NCBI GenBank assembly: GCA_034231615.1
Contig: CM067322.1
Coordinates: forward strand, 66,139,354-66,203,353
Source: Meghimatium bilineatum
Lineage: Eukaryota > Mollusca > Gastropoda > Stylommatophora > Philomycidae
DNA length: 64,000 nt
Direction: 5' to 3'
The stretch's first letter is position 1, and every line of letters begins with the position of its first letter. The notes under the pieces were generated by a model. It was given only the letters and a program-made list of their open reading frames with translations, was not told the origin of the DNA and ran no database searches. Made by a program: the position numbers and the translations under genes. Shown here piece by piece: positions 10,614 to 22,177 of this stretch.

Positions 10614-11840
10614 GGGGTGCAAAGGGAACGCATTGCTCTAGGCGGACCCAGGGTTAGCAGATAACCAAGATCCCAAATGTACCTCCACGCGGTGCACCTT
10701 GGAAACAGAAATACAGCAGCTCGAGCTGATTCTGGCCAAATCATTTGGAGATCGTGTCCGAGAATGTGGAGGTAGCAGATGGAAAGAGATTTGACTGCAC
10801 AAGAGACAGACAATATCTCAGACAAAACCAGAATCACCACATATAGCGACACTGTCGACATACAGTGAAGCTAGTCAGTCCAGTCCGAACATTGGAGGGG
10901 CGGACAATAAAAATGCACGTAAAGGTAGATGCATGGCGAGAGACAAATAGATTTCATACCGAGTACAATGAAACAATGAAAGGGCAGAACAGCACTAGAG
11001 GGCAGCGCGAACTGCAAATAGAAAGTGAGAAGTCCCTAGGAAAGGGGAACTACAAGCTCCGCCAGCTCGAGACGAGCTTCTAGTTACCTGTGTTCCTTAC
11101 AGGCAGAGACCCAGACGCATCCATTGGCGTATGGTAAAGCAAGAAGACTTAATCCAACTTTAATGCCGAGCCTTCCTAAACCGGAAATATGCTCGCGAAG
11201 AGAAAGGGTTCTGTATCCGAGGGGCTTAGGCAAGAAAGGGACAACGATGGTAGTCCTGGCCCAACTCTACTGTCAAGGTTTCCTACACCGGAAATACACT
11301 TGAAGAGAGAAAGGGTTCAGTACCTGATGGGCTCAGACGCTATTGGGACAAGGACGCTCAGCTCTAGAACGCCTTGCTCTCAAACGCGTGGTGTGAGATT
11401 CGAACTCGGACAAGGGGTACACGATGTCGGTGAATGACACCACGGCTAAGAGGGCGAAAGAGCCAGGGTCCAACTCCTCTGTTGAGTTCTTCCCCTTAAG
11501 GAACCAGGCTCACGGATGAGAAACGGTTCAGTACCCAATGGGCACAGGCACAGCACGTCCAATTACACGAGGCGAGTTCATAGACAGTGGAACACTTCGT
11601 GCGAATCAGACGAGAGCAAAAATCGTCTGGGCGAAGAGTCGCCACTACGCGTGCCTGGAGACAGATATAGAGGCTGTCACAGGCTAAGGGTAGCCCACCC
11701 GAATTGTCAAGGCATGCCGAAATCGGATGTGCTAGGCCTACAAGGCGCATAACGGTGGCACAACGTAATCACGCCCCCGGCGGAAATCGCACGGATATCC
11801 GTGATGGTTACAATGGAGCGAACGCAAAACAAACAAACAA
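10614..11840 (+). mobile_element. Non-coding (AAAC)n-tailed retroposon, copy 1
   Basis: The element starts GGGGTGCAAAGGGAACGC and ends CAATGGAGCGAACG followed by an AAAC repeat. It is flanked by the direct duplication ACTACTTGTTT (10603-10613 and 11841-11851), as made by target-primed reverse transcription. Over 1,227 bases no frame exceeds about 85 codons and no retroelement motif is seen, so it must use another element's machinery. It contains two copies of a subrepeat of about 110 bases marked by AGAGAAAGGGTTC (near 11200 and 11309), plus a related motif near 11520. The host site is an inverted LINE C copy. Confidence 0.85.
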
Positions 11841-11851
11841 ACTACTTGTTT

Positions 11852-12182
11852 CTCTCTATGTAATTTAATTTTTTAACTTTTTCAACAAGCAATTAAACCA
11901 ATAATGTTTTAAACACGTAGAGATTGTTGTCAATCGCCTCCTATTGTGAAGTCCCTAGTTAGGCGTTGTTTTTCTCTTGATGTCCGTGTATCAGCCCAGA
12001 TTTATTTCTCAGCAGTATAAGACTATACTGGTGAGAGACTTGATTAAGACATAGATCTCTAGATACAAGCATACTAGAAGATTTGTCCATATACATGAGA
12101 TATACAAAAGTCCATGCTACTGCGTCACAAAAACAGTTGGTTGTCAACACGTCTTATTGGGATTTTCCGTCTTTGAATTAGC
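11852..12182. other. Unassigned, possibly more LINE C
   Basis: AT-rich sequence to the right of the retroposon; a LINE C continuation could not be followed beyond about 11900. Confidence 0.4.
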
Positions 12183-12186
12183 TTTT

Positions 12187-12440
12187 TCTTCTTCTGCAAT
12201 CGTTCTCAAACTCCTACAGATTAGCAGGATGTATCCTAGAGAACGGAAACCGTTGTTATAGCGTACATCTTTGCTCCGATATATGCGTATATCAACATTA
12301 CACATCGAACTTCAGCATGGCTTCTAGGACACGTTGATCTCTATATAATGGGACATTTCACTTTAAATCGCCTTAGTCGTACGACGTGTAAGGAAGTGTT
12401 GCTGTTCTTTGTTCTCTTTTCAGGCACCGGCAGCATATGG
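12187..12440 (-). repeat. GAA-tailed dispersed repeat, copy 4
   Basis: Left tail TTCTTCTTCTGCAATCGTTC, then GATTAGCAGGATGTATCC, TTCAGCATGGCTTCTAGG and the far end TTAGTCGTACGACGTGTAAG. Near full length. Confidence 0.8.
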
Positions 12441-12838
12441 GCGAGTGTTCTATATAATGTTTGGTGCTATATTGATGTAAACATGTCATACTGATTGTAT
12501 CACGTCCTTGGTATATGTGTGCCTAGTACAGCTTTATAGTGTATATACTGGAAGGTAACACCCATCAATGTCTTTTGACAGCCAACCATTAACATGACAT
12601 GGACATTCTGGTAGCATATCCTTGTATTTAGAGAGCCCTGTTTAAGAGTTAACTTTTCAGACGACAGGTTCAGATGTTAGAGTACTAGATACTATCCTGG
12701 GGGAGGGAGGAACGGTCTGAAAACTCGTTACCTTGTGCTCACCTCCCAAACAGATTCCTGGGTCAACGCACTGTTGGCAAGGTTCAGGCATGCATGCAGT
12801 TGTAGGAGTAAGCTATGCGAATAAACAAACTATTAGTG
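12441..12838. other. Unassigned stretch
   Basis: Nothing recognised; no tandem structure and no coding motif. Confidence 0.4.
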
Positions 12839-12937
12839 ATGTGTGTGTGCGTGTGTATGTGTATCCGCCTGTCTGTGCATGCATGTATGTCAGCCTGTCT
12901 GTGCATGTATGTGCGTGTGTGTGTGTATTTGTGTATG
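12839..12937. repeat. Imperfect (TG)n-rich simple repeat
   Basis: TGTGTGTGCGTGTGTATGTG with interruptions, continuing through GTGTGTGTGTATTTGTG. Confidence 0.85.
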
Positions 12938-13029
12938 ACATTTACTTTGATAACTTAATGTGTTTCCCTATTTAAGTGTGTACGTTTCAAAATAGGCAAG
13001 TCAATATCTAGAAAGATACGTCGAATGAA

Positions 13030-13262
13030 AATTGGACAGACACAAACCGACAGGACAGGCAGACAGACGGACAGGCAGACACAGACGGACAGAAAGTCTG
13101 ACTGAAAGACAGACACATAGACGGATAGAAAAACAGACAAACGTCTAGAAATGCGATTGCAGGTTTAAAAAAAGTCACAGGTAAAAAAAAAGTCACAGGT
13201 AAAAAAGTCACAGGTACAAAAGTCGCAGGTACAAAAGTCGCAGGTAAAAAAGTCGCGGTAAA
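13030..13262. repeat. Degenerate GACAGACG tract and AAAAGTCACAGGT repeat
   Basis: A (CAGA)-like tract at about 13037-13140 is followed by seven or so units of AAAAAGTCACAGGT or AAAAGTCGCAGGT at 13165-13262. Related CACAGGTAAAA motifs recur at 16297. Confidence 0.8.
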
Positions 13263-13499
13263 AAAGGCAGGTTAAAATGTCGAAGAAGAAAATAGTAATA
13301 GGTAAAATAAAAGTCACGTGACAAAAAATAAACAGGGGGAAAAGTCTCAACAAATACAGTATTTATTTCTTTGAGTTATTATTTAATTGCCAAGTGGAAA
13401 GGCATGCAAATAATAGCGACAATGTACATTCCATGCATGTTGCAAGAGGAGACTAAGGAGGTTTTTGAGAAAGGAATTAGTTGTCCAGTCTCAGAGAAG

Positions 13500-13640
13500 G
13501 TCATAAGACATGCTTAAGTCGGTGGAATCACGTCGAAATATGCAAATATCGCAACCAAGCTTTAAACCACGGCACAACGCACTTCGTTCTCTGAACTGAA
13601 TCCGGTTACTCTGTAGGGGTTTATTGAAAAAGTATGAAGA
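13500..13640 (+). repeat. GAA-tailed dispersed repeat, copy 5 (diverged)
   Basis: Recognisable by CAAATATCGCAACCAAGC, CGGCACAACGCACTTCGTTC and a degenerate tail TATGAAGAG. Confidence 0.55.
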
Positions 13641-13799
13641 GTAGTTCATATTTCAATGCAATATACCATAAAGAAAATAACTAAATGGGTATGTTCTGTG
13701 GGCTCTATGATAAAGTGGTTAGCTGGTTCCACCTAACGAGCTCAACTGATGTTCCTCCTTAGCAAGTCCAATGCATGGCATTGAGACAGTTAATTAGGC

Positions 13800-14480
13800 T
13801 TGATATTTGTGGTGGCAACCGAGATGTTGTTTTTAAGAAGAATAATGAAAATTCTATGTACAGACAAGAAAAATAATGCAGAAGTTCTCAGAGATGCTGG
13901 AGTAAAACTGCAAATTATAGCAAAAATTAGAAACAGAGAATCAATATTTTTAAAGCATGTGATGAGAAAAATAAAACTTGAACAATTTAGTCTATCTATC
14001 TATACGCTGTGTCCCTTGTTTGCCTTGCGGCGTCAGGGGTGGAAGAGTTCTCTGGAGATGGTCTTCTTGTGCGCTGTTTGTAAGCTTGTTCCTGTGGCTT
14101 CTTTGATTTCGGTGATCCATCTTTTACACGGCCTGCCTCTGGCTTTATAACCGTTATGTCTATGTGTCATGGCCATTTGTGGCATGTTATATGTCGGTAG
14201 TCTGGAAGCGTGTGAAAACCACTTGATCTGTTGTCTTTTGATTTGTTCCAATACTGGTATTGTTTTGGTTATCTGCCTGATGTCTGCACATTTAGTAACC
14301 ACCGTAAATATCAAGAGGAGAAAAGACAAAGGTAGACAATTTGAGAAATATCTGGATGGTTTGTCACTATGGCACAAAAAGATATCACCAACTGTATTTA
14401 TTAACAACACAAGAGACAGGATTGTGAAGAACCTCGCCTAAGCCACTCGGCATGGCACATGATTGATTGATTGATTTGTG
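13800..14480 (+). mobile_element. LINE family A remnant, split by LINE B
   Basis: Left part (13800-13990) encodes RRIMKILCTDKKNNAEVLRD, AGVKLQIIAKIRNRESIFLK and HVMRKIKLEQF. The right part (from about 14292) resumes with VTTVNIKRRKDKGRQFEKYL and DGLSLWHKK, then FINNTRDR, and ends at a TGATTGATTGAT tail. Copies elsewhere join these blocks directly (LEHLITTGKIKGRRDRGRQR at 58620-58930), so the middle is an insertion. Confidence 0.85.
13991..14291 (-). mobile_element. LINE family B copy inserted into LINE A
   Basis: The complement encodes VLEQIKRQQIKWFSHASRLP and ARGRPCKRWITEIKEATGTS, a LINE C-terminus, and ends in a short CTATCTATCTAT tail at the left. Flanks ACAATTTAG and CACATTTAG are a probable imperfect target-site duplication. 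The frame is open through most of its length. Confidence 0.8.
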
Positions 14481-15215
14481 AGGAATTAAATGGCAGCTCC
14501 GAAAAGCCTGGTGCGAAGTGGACAGGAATGAAGACGATCTGGAACTAAGGGAAAGCAGTAGGACTTCTTCCGTTTTTGTCTCTTTCGATTTGTCTACAAT
14601 GCTATACACTTTTGACAAAAATGTTAATACCTGAATAGGTATGGCCATGTTAGACTTGGTGGTAAAAAATTGTAGTTTCACAAGAGAACAAATCCTCAGT
14701 GTTACGGACCAACCTATTGTACGAAAGATTTGAAGTCCAGTGCAGAACTGAGCAATTAGGGGAACAAATACCGAGATACGTTAGAAGTGGTGTAGCAAAA
14801 TACAAAATACACTAATGACATCAACAGAAACAAACGATGTTTCGATTAAAAGTCTCGATGAAGACAAAAATAAATAGCAAGAAATGAATATTTAAGTTAT
14901 CTCTGGTTAGTTTCGCAAGAGCTGGGGCCAATGCTGCAGTGCTTGAGAGATATCTTCAATTAGTCATTGAAGCATACTTTGTGGCCTCAATTAAATACTT
15001 ACCGTGAATTACCTAGACATAGTTCACCATAGCACAATCTGTTCAGAAAACGTTCATCTGGCATGCTGAAGAAGTCACTGGCCCAACGGAATTAAGATCG
15101 GATCAATATTACATACAGTATATGCTTTCCATCTTAGAAGGGATTTTTATTTGTCATGCATGTGCACCTCCCATTGCCCAACAAGAAACTTTCTCGGGCA
15201 CTAAATGTACAAAGC
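14481..15215. other. Unassigned; possible Penelope fragment near 14838
   Basis: At 14838-14873, ACGATGTTTCGATTAAAAGT then CTCGATGAAGAC resembles the conserved end motif of the Penelope-like elements at 25990 and 31233 (minus orientation). The rest is unassigned. Confidence 0.35.
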
Positions 15216-15218
15216 GTT

Positions 15219-15485
15219 CTTCTTCTGCGTTTATTTTGAAACTCCTGCAGATTAACAAGGTGTAGTCCAGAGAATGGAATGCGATGTGTCAAGGTTTACA
15301 GCTTAAAGCGATTCTGCGCCTTTCGGTTAAACAAATTCGACTTTATCATAGATTCTGGATCACTCGATCCTCTATGGAATAGACAATCAACTTAAACCCA
15401 TAACCCCCTTAGACATGCATAATCTCCGATGACATGTACGGCAGGTAACAGTGCTGCTATTCTTTGCTTTCATTTCGGGCCCCGG
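15219..15485 (-). repeat. GAA-tailed dispersed repeat, copy 6
   Basis: TTCTTCTGCGTTTATTTTG at the left, CTGCAGATTAACAAGGTGTA, GAATGCGATGTGTC, and the far end TTTCATTTCGGGCCCCGG. Nearly full length. Confidence 0.8.
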
Positions 15486-15639
15486 CAACACAGGAGTTTG
15501 AAAGTATTATGCTATACTGCATGTCTAGCAACGACATTTCAAGATTCAGCTGCATATAGATTGTGGAAGAAGGACAAACATTTAAAGATTTTAATTGTTG
15601 TATAAAAACTACTGTTCGTGTCAACTGTTACTCCCCATT

Positions 15640-15862
15640 AGAGGGGGGCCGGGTAGTGCAGTGGTTAGCGCACTGACTTCGTATATGAGTGGTCCTGGGT
15701 TCATTCCCCAGTTGAGGCGGAAATGTTTTTCAGCCTTAAATGTAAAGACTGCGAGGGAGAGGAGATGGCTACCGCCCTCATTTACAGAGCCTCTGAAATG
15801 TGAGATCGCTAACATCTCACACCCCTACGGTATTAATAAATGCTATGGGTTACTTTACTTTA
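15640..15862 (+). mobile_element. tRNA-derived SINE, family A, copy 1
   Basis: The tRNA-like head has an A-box region TAGTGCAGTGGTTAGCGC and a B-box-like GGTTCATTCC, followed by a body ending in GCTATGGGTTACTTTACTTT. Direct repeats TTACTCCCCATT (15628-15639) and TTACTACCCATT (15863-15874) flank it with one mismatch. A body segment present in the 28279 copy (CGGATTAATCCGGG) is deleted here. Confidence 0.85.
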
Positions 15863-15874
15863 TTACTACCCATT

Positions 15875-16500
15875 GTCAACTATGTGAAAACGTTTTCAGA
15901 CCCCCATTCCCCCTCCCCTCTTTGTTGACATAATATACGGACAGTACCTCGCGAAGATCAAACGAGTGAACAGTTTTCACTCTTAAACAAGACTTGTATG
16001 ATATCATTTGATTATATATCGTTCCTCCTTACGAGGGAGATGGGGTTAATTTTATTGAGTTTACGTGAGGAAATTTCACAATCCTGAGTGGTCGTTAACT
16101 GCAATGATGTGATGTATTTGATGAAGAAATGATGTTTTCAACCATACTAGAACAACATTGTATCGACTTGAAGAATATAATGAGTTTTATACACTCGTAG
16201 TATGTATGTATGGGTTTAGTATTAGCGATGTGTGCATGTCTGTGACCAGATGATAGAATAACATGGCAGACAGACGAATCCATGTAATGTATTCACAGGT
16301 AAAATATTCACAAGTAAAAATAAAGTGTGACTTTTTCATATAAAAATAAATGTCTATGATTTTATTACCTGCCATCGTAAATTAATTGTAATATTTTTAC
16401 CTGTGACTTTCCTTTCCTAGCTAAAATGAAAACTATTTTTTTTACCAAAAAAACATTTTTTTTTACCCATGCCTAGATAGTTATCGGCCACTAGATAGAC
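15875..16500. other. Unassigned stretch
   Basis: Contains CACAGGTAAAA-type motifs at 16297-16315 in one orientation and TTTTTACCTGTGACTTT at about 16397 in the other, a loose inverted pair. Otherwise nothing recognised. Confidence 0.4.
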
Positions 16501-16504
16501 ACCT

Positions 16505-16960
16505 CATCAATGAGATGAGAATTCTACCTTATAATCACACGCTCAGATGTGAATTATAGCAGATAGCTACCAAACGTCAATGTGAGATGATGATTACACC
16601 AGATAACCGCACAACGCCAAGTGAGATGAGAAATGAGTCGATCAATCAAATACAACACCAAGTGTGAGATGATGATTACATCAGATAACCGCACGACGCC
16701 AAGTGAGATGTGAAATATATCGATCAAACAAATACAACACCAAGTGTGAGATGATGATTACACCAGATAACTGCACAACGCCAAGTGTGAGATGATGATT
16801 ACATCAGATAACCGCACGACGCCAAGTGAGATGAGAAATGTGTCGATCAATCAAATACAACACCAAGTGTGAGATGATGATTACATCAGATAACCGCACG
16901 ACGCCAAGTGAGATGAGAAATGTGTCGATCAATCAAATACAACACCAACAACAAAATAAT
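16505..16960. repeat. 82-bp minisatellite, about 5 copies
   Basis: Units combine TGTGAGATGATGATTACATC, AGATAACCGCACGACGCCAA and GTGAGATGAGAAATGTGTCG with AATACAACACC. Truncated units occur at the left edge. Confidence 0.9.
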
Positions 16961-17180
16961 CACTTGACTATTATATATTAAATATAGCAGCTAGAGATTT
17001 AGTTTCTTTTTTTACGTATGTGATACATATAATCAGCTGAACAGAGCTCAGGGCCGTGAATATGTCTTCAGAACAGAGGATTTATCTTTAAAAACGATCT
17101 TTCGCCCATTTTTATTGCAATTCCCTCTTTTTCATTAGATTTGTTATGACTCTTTTCCAGAAAATCGTCGACGGGAAAAA

Positions 17181-17199
17181 TGGGGGGGGGGGGGGGGGG
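17181..17199. repeat. Poly(G) tract
   Basis: About 18 consecutive G on the plus strand; a possible assembly or sequencing weak point. Confidence 0.9.
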
Positions 17200-17304
17200 T
17201 TACCCAGCATTTGTTTCAGATCCTAGTACCGAATGTCAATTCTAATTTCCCTGAGGGGATTTGAATCCCCCACCATCAAACCTCTCTCCCCTTAAGTACG
17301 TGCA

Positions 17305-19140
17305 TCTCGCAGCTAGCGATATAATTACTTGCCCACGTCTGTGATATAATGTATCGTTAAATAGTGTAGTCAGGGACACAATTACTTGCCCTGTCTGTGA
17401 TATAATGTATCGTTAAATAGTGTAGCCAGGGATACAATTACTTGCCCTGTCTGTGATATAATGTATCGTTAAATAGTGTAGCCAGGGATACAATTACTTG
17501 CCCACGTCTGTGATATAATGTATCGTTAAATAGTGTAGTCAGGGATACAATTACTTGCCCACGTCTGTGATATAATGTATCGTTAAATAGTGTAGCCAGG
17601 GATACAATTACTTGCCCACGTCTGTGATATAATGTATCGTTAAATAGTGTAGCCAGGGATACAATTACTTGCCCTGTCTGTGATATAATGTATCGTTAAA
17701 TAGTGTAGTCAGGGATACAATTACTTGCCCTGTCTGTGATATAATGTATCGTTAAATAGTGTAGTCAGGGATACAATTACTTGCCCTGTCTGTGATATAA
17801 TGTATCGTTAAATAGTGTAGCCAGGGATACAATTACTTGCCCACGTCTGTGATATAATGTATCGTTAAATAGTGTAGCCAGGGATACAATTACTTGCCCT
17901 GTCTGTGATATAATGTATCGTTAAATAGTGTAGCCAGGGATACAATTACTTGCCCTGTCTGTGATATAATGTATCGTTAAATAGTGTAGTCAGGGATACA
18001 ATTACTTGCCCACGTCTGTGATATAATGTATCGTTAAATAGTGTAGTCAGGGATACAATTACTTGCCCTGTCTGTGATATAATGTATCGTTAAATAGTGT
18101 AGTCAGGGACACAATTACTTGCCCTGTCTGTGATATAATGTATCGTTAAATAGTGTAGTCAGGGATACAATTACTTGCCCACGTCTGTGATATAATGTAT
18201 CGTTAAATAGTGTAGCCAGGGATACAATTACTTGCCCACGCCTGTGATATAATGTATCGTTAAATAGTGTAGCCAGGGATACAATTACTTGCCCTGTCTG
18301 TGATATAATGTATCGTTAAATAGTGTAGCCAGGGATACAATTACTTGCCCACGTCTGTGATATAATGTATCGTTAAATAGTGTGGCCAGGGATACAATTA
18401 CTTGCCCACGTCTGTAATATAATGTATCGTTAAATAGTGTAGCGATGGACACAATTACTTGCCCTGTCTGTGATATAATGTATCGTTAAATAGTGTAGCC
18501 AGGGATACAATTACTTGCCCTGTCTGTGATATAATGTATCGTTAAATAGTGTAGCCAGGGATACAATTACTTGCCCACGTCTGTGATATAATGTATCGTT
18601 AAATAGTGTAGCCAGGGATACAATTACTTGCCCACGCCTGTGATATAATGTATCGTTAAATAGTGTAGCGATGGACACAATTACTTGCCCTGTCTGTGAT
18701 ATAATGTATCGTTAAATAGTGTAGCCAGGGATACAATTACTTGCCCACGCCTGTGATATAATGTATCGTTAAATAGTGTAGCGATGGACACAATTACTTG
18801 CCCTGTCTGTGATATAATGTATCGTTAAATAGTGTAGCCAGGGATACAATTACTTGCCCTGTCTGTGATATAATGTATCGTTAAATAGTGTAGCCAGGGA
18901 CAATTACTTGCCCTGTCTGTGATATAATGTATCGTTAAATAGTGTAGCCAGGGATACAATTACTTGCCCACGTCTGTGATATACTATATCGTTAAATACT
19001 GTAGAAAGCGATAAAATTACTTGACTGCAACAATCGATGAATACAGATCTGAATACCGCAGGTAGCAAGCGATATAATTACTCGACAGCGACAGTAGTGG
19101 AATACAGTAGTAAACACTGCAGCTTGCTATATACTTACTT
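17305..19140. repeat. Satellite of about 30 monomers of 56/57 bp
   Basis: Monomers contain CTGTGATATAATGTATCGTT, AAATAGTGTAGCCAGGGATA and CAATTACTTGCCC. Two length types alternate irregularly: TTGCCCTGTCTG (56 bp) and TTGCCCACGTCTG (57 bp). Point variants GTAGCC/GTAGTC and GCGATGGACAC also segregate. The core is nearly identical from about 17325 to 18985; diverged monomers lie at both edges (17310-17330 and 18986-19140), as expected from unequal exchange homogenising the centre. It has no open frame of note. Confidence 0.95.
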
Positions 19141-19221
19141 GAATACTCTTGAATAGATAATTAAGACAGCGTACACTACAGAACTATATATCATTTACGA
19201 CACTTCATCCAAACACAAATA

Positions 19222-19420
19222 ATGCATAAAAATAGAGATGAACTCACATCTACAATAGTCATTAACAAAGAACAACTAGAAAATACCATCGACTTTGAAT
19301 ATTTCAGGTCAACAATCCCACAGAGATTGCTCAGAAGAGATCAGAAAGAGATTAGCAATGGTCCTACAAAATCATTACATATGAAAAAGTCTACGGTAAC
19401 GGACAAACAGAAAAACAAAG
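19222..19420 (+). mobile_element. LINE reverse-transcriptase fragment
   Basis: The frame reads TIVINKEQLENTIDFEYFRS then TIPQR, the block that normally follows the catalytic FADD motif. After a frameshift, SEEIRKRLAMVLQN follows. The catalytic motif is absent. A possible continuation of the same element is at 20145. Confidence 0.7.
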
Positions 19421-19589
19421 TTACGACACTTAGTCCTATATTACAAAGAGTATCCTTGTTTTTGCATAAACCCATTTCGACTCATATATTGTCATCACTT
19501 TTGTATTTACAATTTTAACAGTTATGTCACTTTAAAGTCAGATAGATTTTGATTGGATCCTAGAAAATTTCAAAATGATAGATTATTTT

Positions 19590-19725
19590 CTCGCCGTCGA
19601 AGACGGATGTGTTGGGTCATTGGCTAAAATAAAACGGCGACACAATGCATTTCCATTCTCTGGACTACATCCTGCTGGAAATCTAGTAGGACCCTTGTCC
19701 TGCAACAAGAATGAACGCTGAAGAA
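19590..19725 (+). repeat. GAA-tailed dispersed repeat, copy 7 (subfamily II)
   Basis: GAAGACGGATGTGTTGGGTC, AAAATAAAACGGCGACAC, GGAAATCTAGTAGGACCC and the tail AATGAACGCTGAAGAAG. Confidence 0.8.
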
Positions 19726-20140
19726 GTATTATGATATTTTACATGTATGTAAAATATTGAAAATAGAAGTTTCTATGTAAAACAGAAGCTATTTCTTTTT
19801 CTAAAAAATTGTGAAAATTTTTTAATGTGCACAGTTTTACAAGGTACATTTTTCTTTTTTAGTTTCACTAATTAGTTTTTAAAAAAAAGGAAATATTCAG
19901 TATTGATACCACTTTAGTAGTTTATTTCAGCATTCACTTTCTGTATAATAAAAAATAATACTTATTTCTTTCCAAAAATCACATTTTAAAGAAACGGTTA
20001 TACAATAAGTATAATGTCCATAGAAATATTAGTCTACAACATTTCCTTTTTTTCTGGCCATATTATGCATATCTGAACCTAATACACTTGAAATATTTAG
20101 TAATTATATTTTTATCATGGATAGTGTAATGTGTAATGGC
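19726..20140. other. Unassigned AT-rich stretch
   Basis: Very AT-rich with no recognised structure; it separates two probable pieces of one LINE. Confidence 0.4.
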
Positions 20141-20144
20141 AGTT

Positions 20145-20540
20145 TGAGAAGCTATAGCTATATATTTTCCAGTTGCAATATATGGTTGTGAACATATCGG
20201 CATTCGAAATGAAATGATGTAGAATTGACTTAAGAATATATCTTAAGAAAGACGAACTAATGCAGACGATGCAAAGGCCTGAACACAGAAGTAGACTGGC
20301 TTCTCAAAACTATTTTTTAATACTCAAACTAACATACTTCGGACATATATAAGATATGACACACATGTTTAGAAAGATTAACCATGGAGATAAAAGCGCC
20401 GGGGAAGAGAAAAAGAGGCAAACCAAGACTACAATGGACACATGTTATCTAAGACTTTCTGATAGAGGCGTGGAAGAGGTGTGGCAACTAACAGGACCGA
20501 GATGCTCACATCATGACAGCGAAGACAACGTTCTGTAAAG
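20145..20540 (+). mobile_element. Degenerate LINE C-terminus
   Basis: IFPVAIYGCE at about 20160 corresponds to the YGCET motif of other LINEs here. LTYFGHI and KRGKPRLQW-like blocks follow at about 20335-20440, with several stops and frameshifts. Confidence 0.65.
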
Positions 20541-20581
20541 GACACGTCACATAGATTGATGGTTTTTTTGGTTTTTTTCGA

Positions 20582-20622
20582 CCTCAGGAATTACGAGCGA
20601 TTAGCTCTTGCTTCCTATGTGC
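20582..20622 (+). repeat. 41-bp dispersed motif, copy 1
   Basis: CTCAGGAATTACGAGCGATT then AGCTCTTGCTTCCTATGTGC. A second copy with a few changes is at 57740-57780, so this is part of a dispersed family whose limits I cannot see. Confidence 0.6.
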
Positions 20623-20964
20623 AGTGGTAACACATAGATTGATAGTATGAATATGTTTACTTGAGGAAAGTCCGTCAAAGAAGACTCCATCATTAACTAT
20701 TACAGCATTTATGAAATGCAATAAAAAAAAAACTCTTCATCTTTCTAAGTTAATTGGTAATCCTTCGGAGCTCACACCATACATGGCCTACTATCATCTT
20801 ACCATCATCTACACTTTGTCATGATATCCCATTTATGAGGTACTGGCTACACTCCGTTTTGTTGTTTCTATTTGCATATTTAACTTTTAACTACCCGAGG
20901 TGCATAGTTTCTCAAACATTTTCCATCTTTCCTTTACATTTTCCAGTTTATTGTGATTTGTGAT

Positions 20965-21190
20965 ACTTAAGATATTTTTCTCCCTTGACCCACATTCAGT
21001 TATTTTTCTCCCCTCAGATATTTTTCTCCCTTGACCCACATTCAGTTATTTATCTCCCCTGTCCCACATTCAGATATTTTTCTCCCTTGTCCCACATTCA
21101 GATATTTTTCTCCCTTGGCCCACATTCAGATATTTTTCTCCCTTGTCCCAGATTCAGATATTTTTCCGTTGGTTCACATTCAGCTGAAAT
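20965..21190. repeat. 29-bp minisatellite, about 7 copies
   Basis: Units contain CCCACATTCAGATATTTTTC then TCCCTTGTC. Confidence 0.9.
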
Positions 21191-22175
21191 TTGTTTTCAG
21201 TGGCCCCAAGGATCTAATAATAATAATTATGCAGCTTTGTTGCAAATATGTTCCCTTCTTTCATAGTTTACATTTTTTTTCTTGTTCCCCATCCCCAACA
21301 AGATGTCGAGCATCCCTCCGATGTGGACCTTGTGGCCATTATTGAGAACCACAGCTCTGGCCAGTACTACATTATACAAGTGGTTATGAATTTGTGTCAT
21401 ATTGTCCCCTCGGAGCAACATTGTTTTGATAGGCGCAACAAAGAGAAAATATTGAAATTTGTGAAACTAGGACACGTCTAGTAGCACAGAAAGGTAACCA
21501 TTTGAAGGATATTTAAAATGAGATTTAAAATTAAGATTTTAAGAAATTTGACAGGGTTTTTTTTTTTGGTTTATGTCCTGGGGGAGAAGGGGAAAAACAG
21601 AAGTGGGGACCAACGGTGGGAAAAAAACGGATAACCACTGCTTGACATCCTGTTATTTACTTTCACATAGTACTACAAATCAGTCCATCTATCAACCAAA
21701 ACGTCGCTGTCAATCATCGAATAGCTGGCAGACACGATGGCATACCCAAACAAGGTGTGTCCACAGGTGGTGGATAGTGGTAGGACCCGAGGCAAGAAAT
21801 TTTTATATACGACCTAAGCCGGTGTTATACATGGTTGAATTATCATTTATAGACCAGACCATAGTAAACAGAGTATTGGGGGTGAGTAGGTAGAATATGT
21901 GATACGGATATACATCACCACAGCATAAAATGGGACAGAAGTATTGCTCTAGCCATGGGGAAGAATATTTTGTTGAACAATGTGTTACTGTAAAGTCATC
22001 GCCAGCAAAAGATAGTATCTGCTCTGTATACTTCACAGCACACACATTTGGATAATTCAGGGCATTTGAATCTTTGGAAAAAAAATTAACGTAAAAAATG
22101 TGGATATAATGTCAGAGAATATAAATCTGGATAATTCATGATTATAAACTGGACAAGTGAGGGCATGTAATTCTT
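21191..22175. other. Unassigned stretch
   Basis: GAGAACCACAG at about 21342 and ATAACCACTGCTTGACATC at about 21631 resemble hAT ends but do not form a pair. Open frames at 21573-21893 and on the minus strand at 21421-21227 carry no motif that I know. Confidence 0.4.
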
Positions 22176-22177
22176 GA

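Noticed and set aside
11189-11752. 80-codon frames in the non-coding retroposon
   Set aside because: The matching frames in copy 2 differ in length and register, as expected for non-coding sequence.
12839-12937. Cys/Val-rich frame at 12733-12975
   Set aside because: Translation of a TG-rich simple repeat.
17181-17199. G-quadruplex regulatory element
   Set aside because: A plain homopolymer G tract with no adjacent gene; it may also be an assembly artefact.
17305-18985. CRISPR-like regular repeats
   Set aside because: Monomers are contiguous with no unique spacers, and the genome is eukaryotic.
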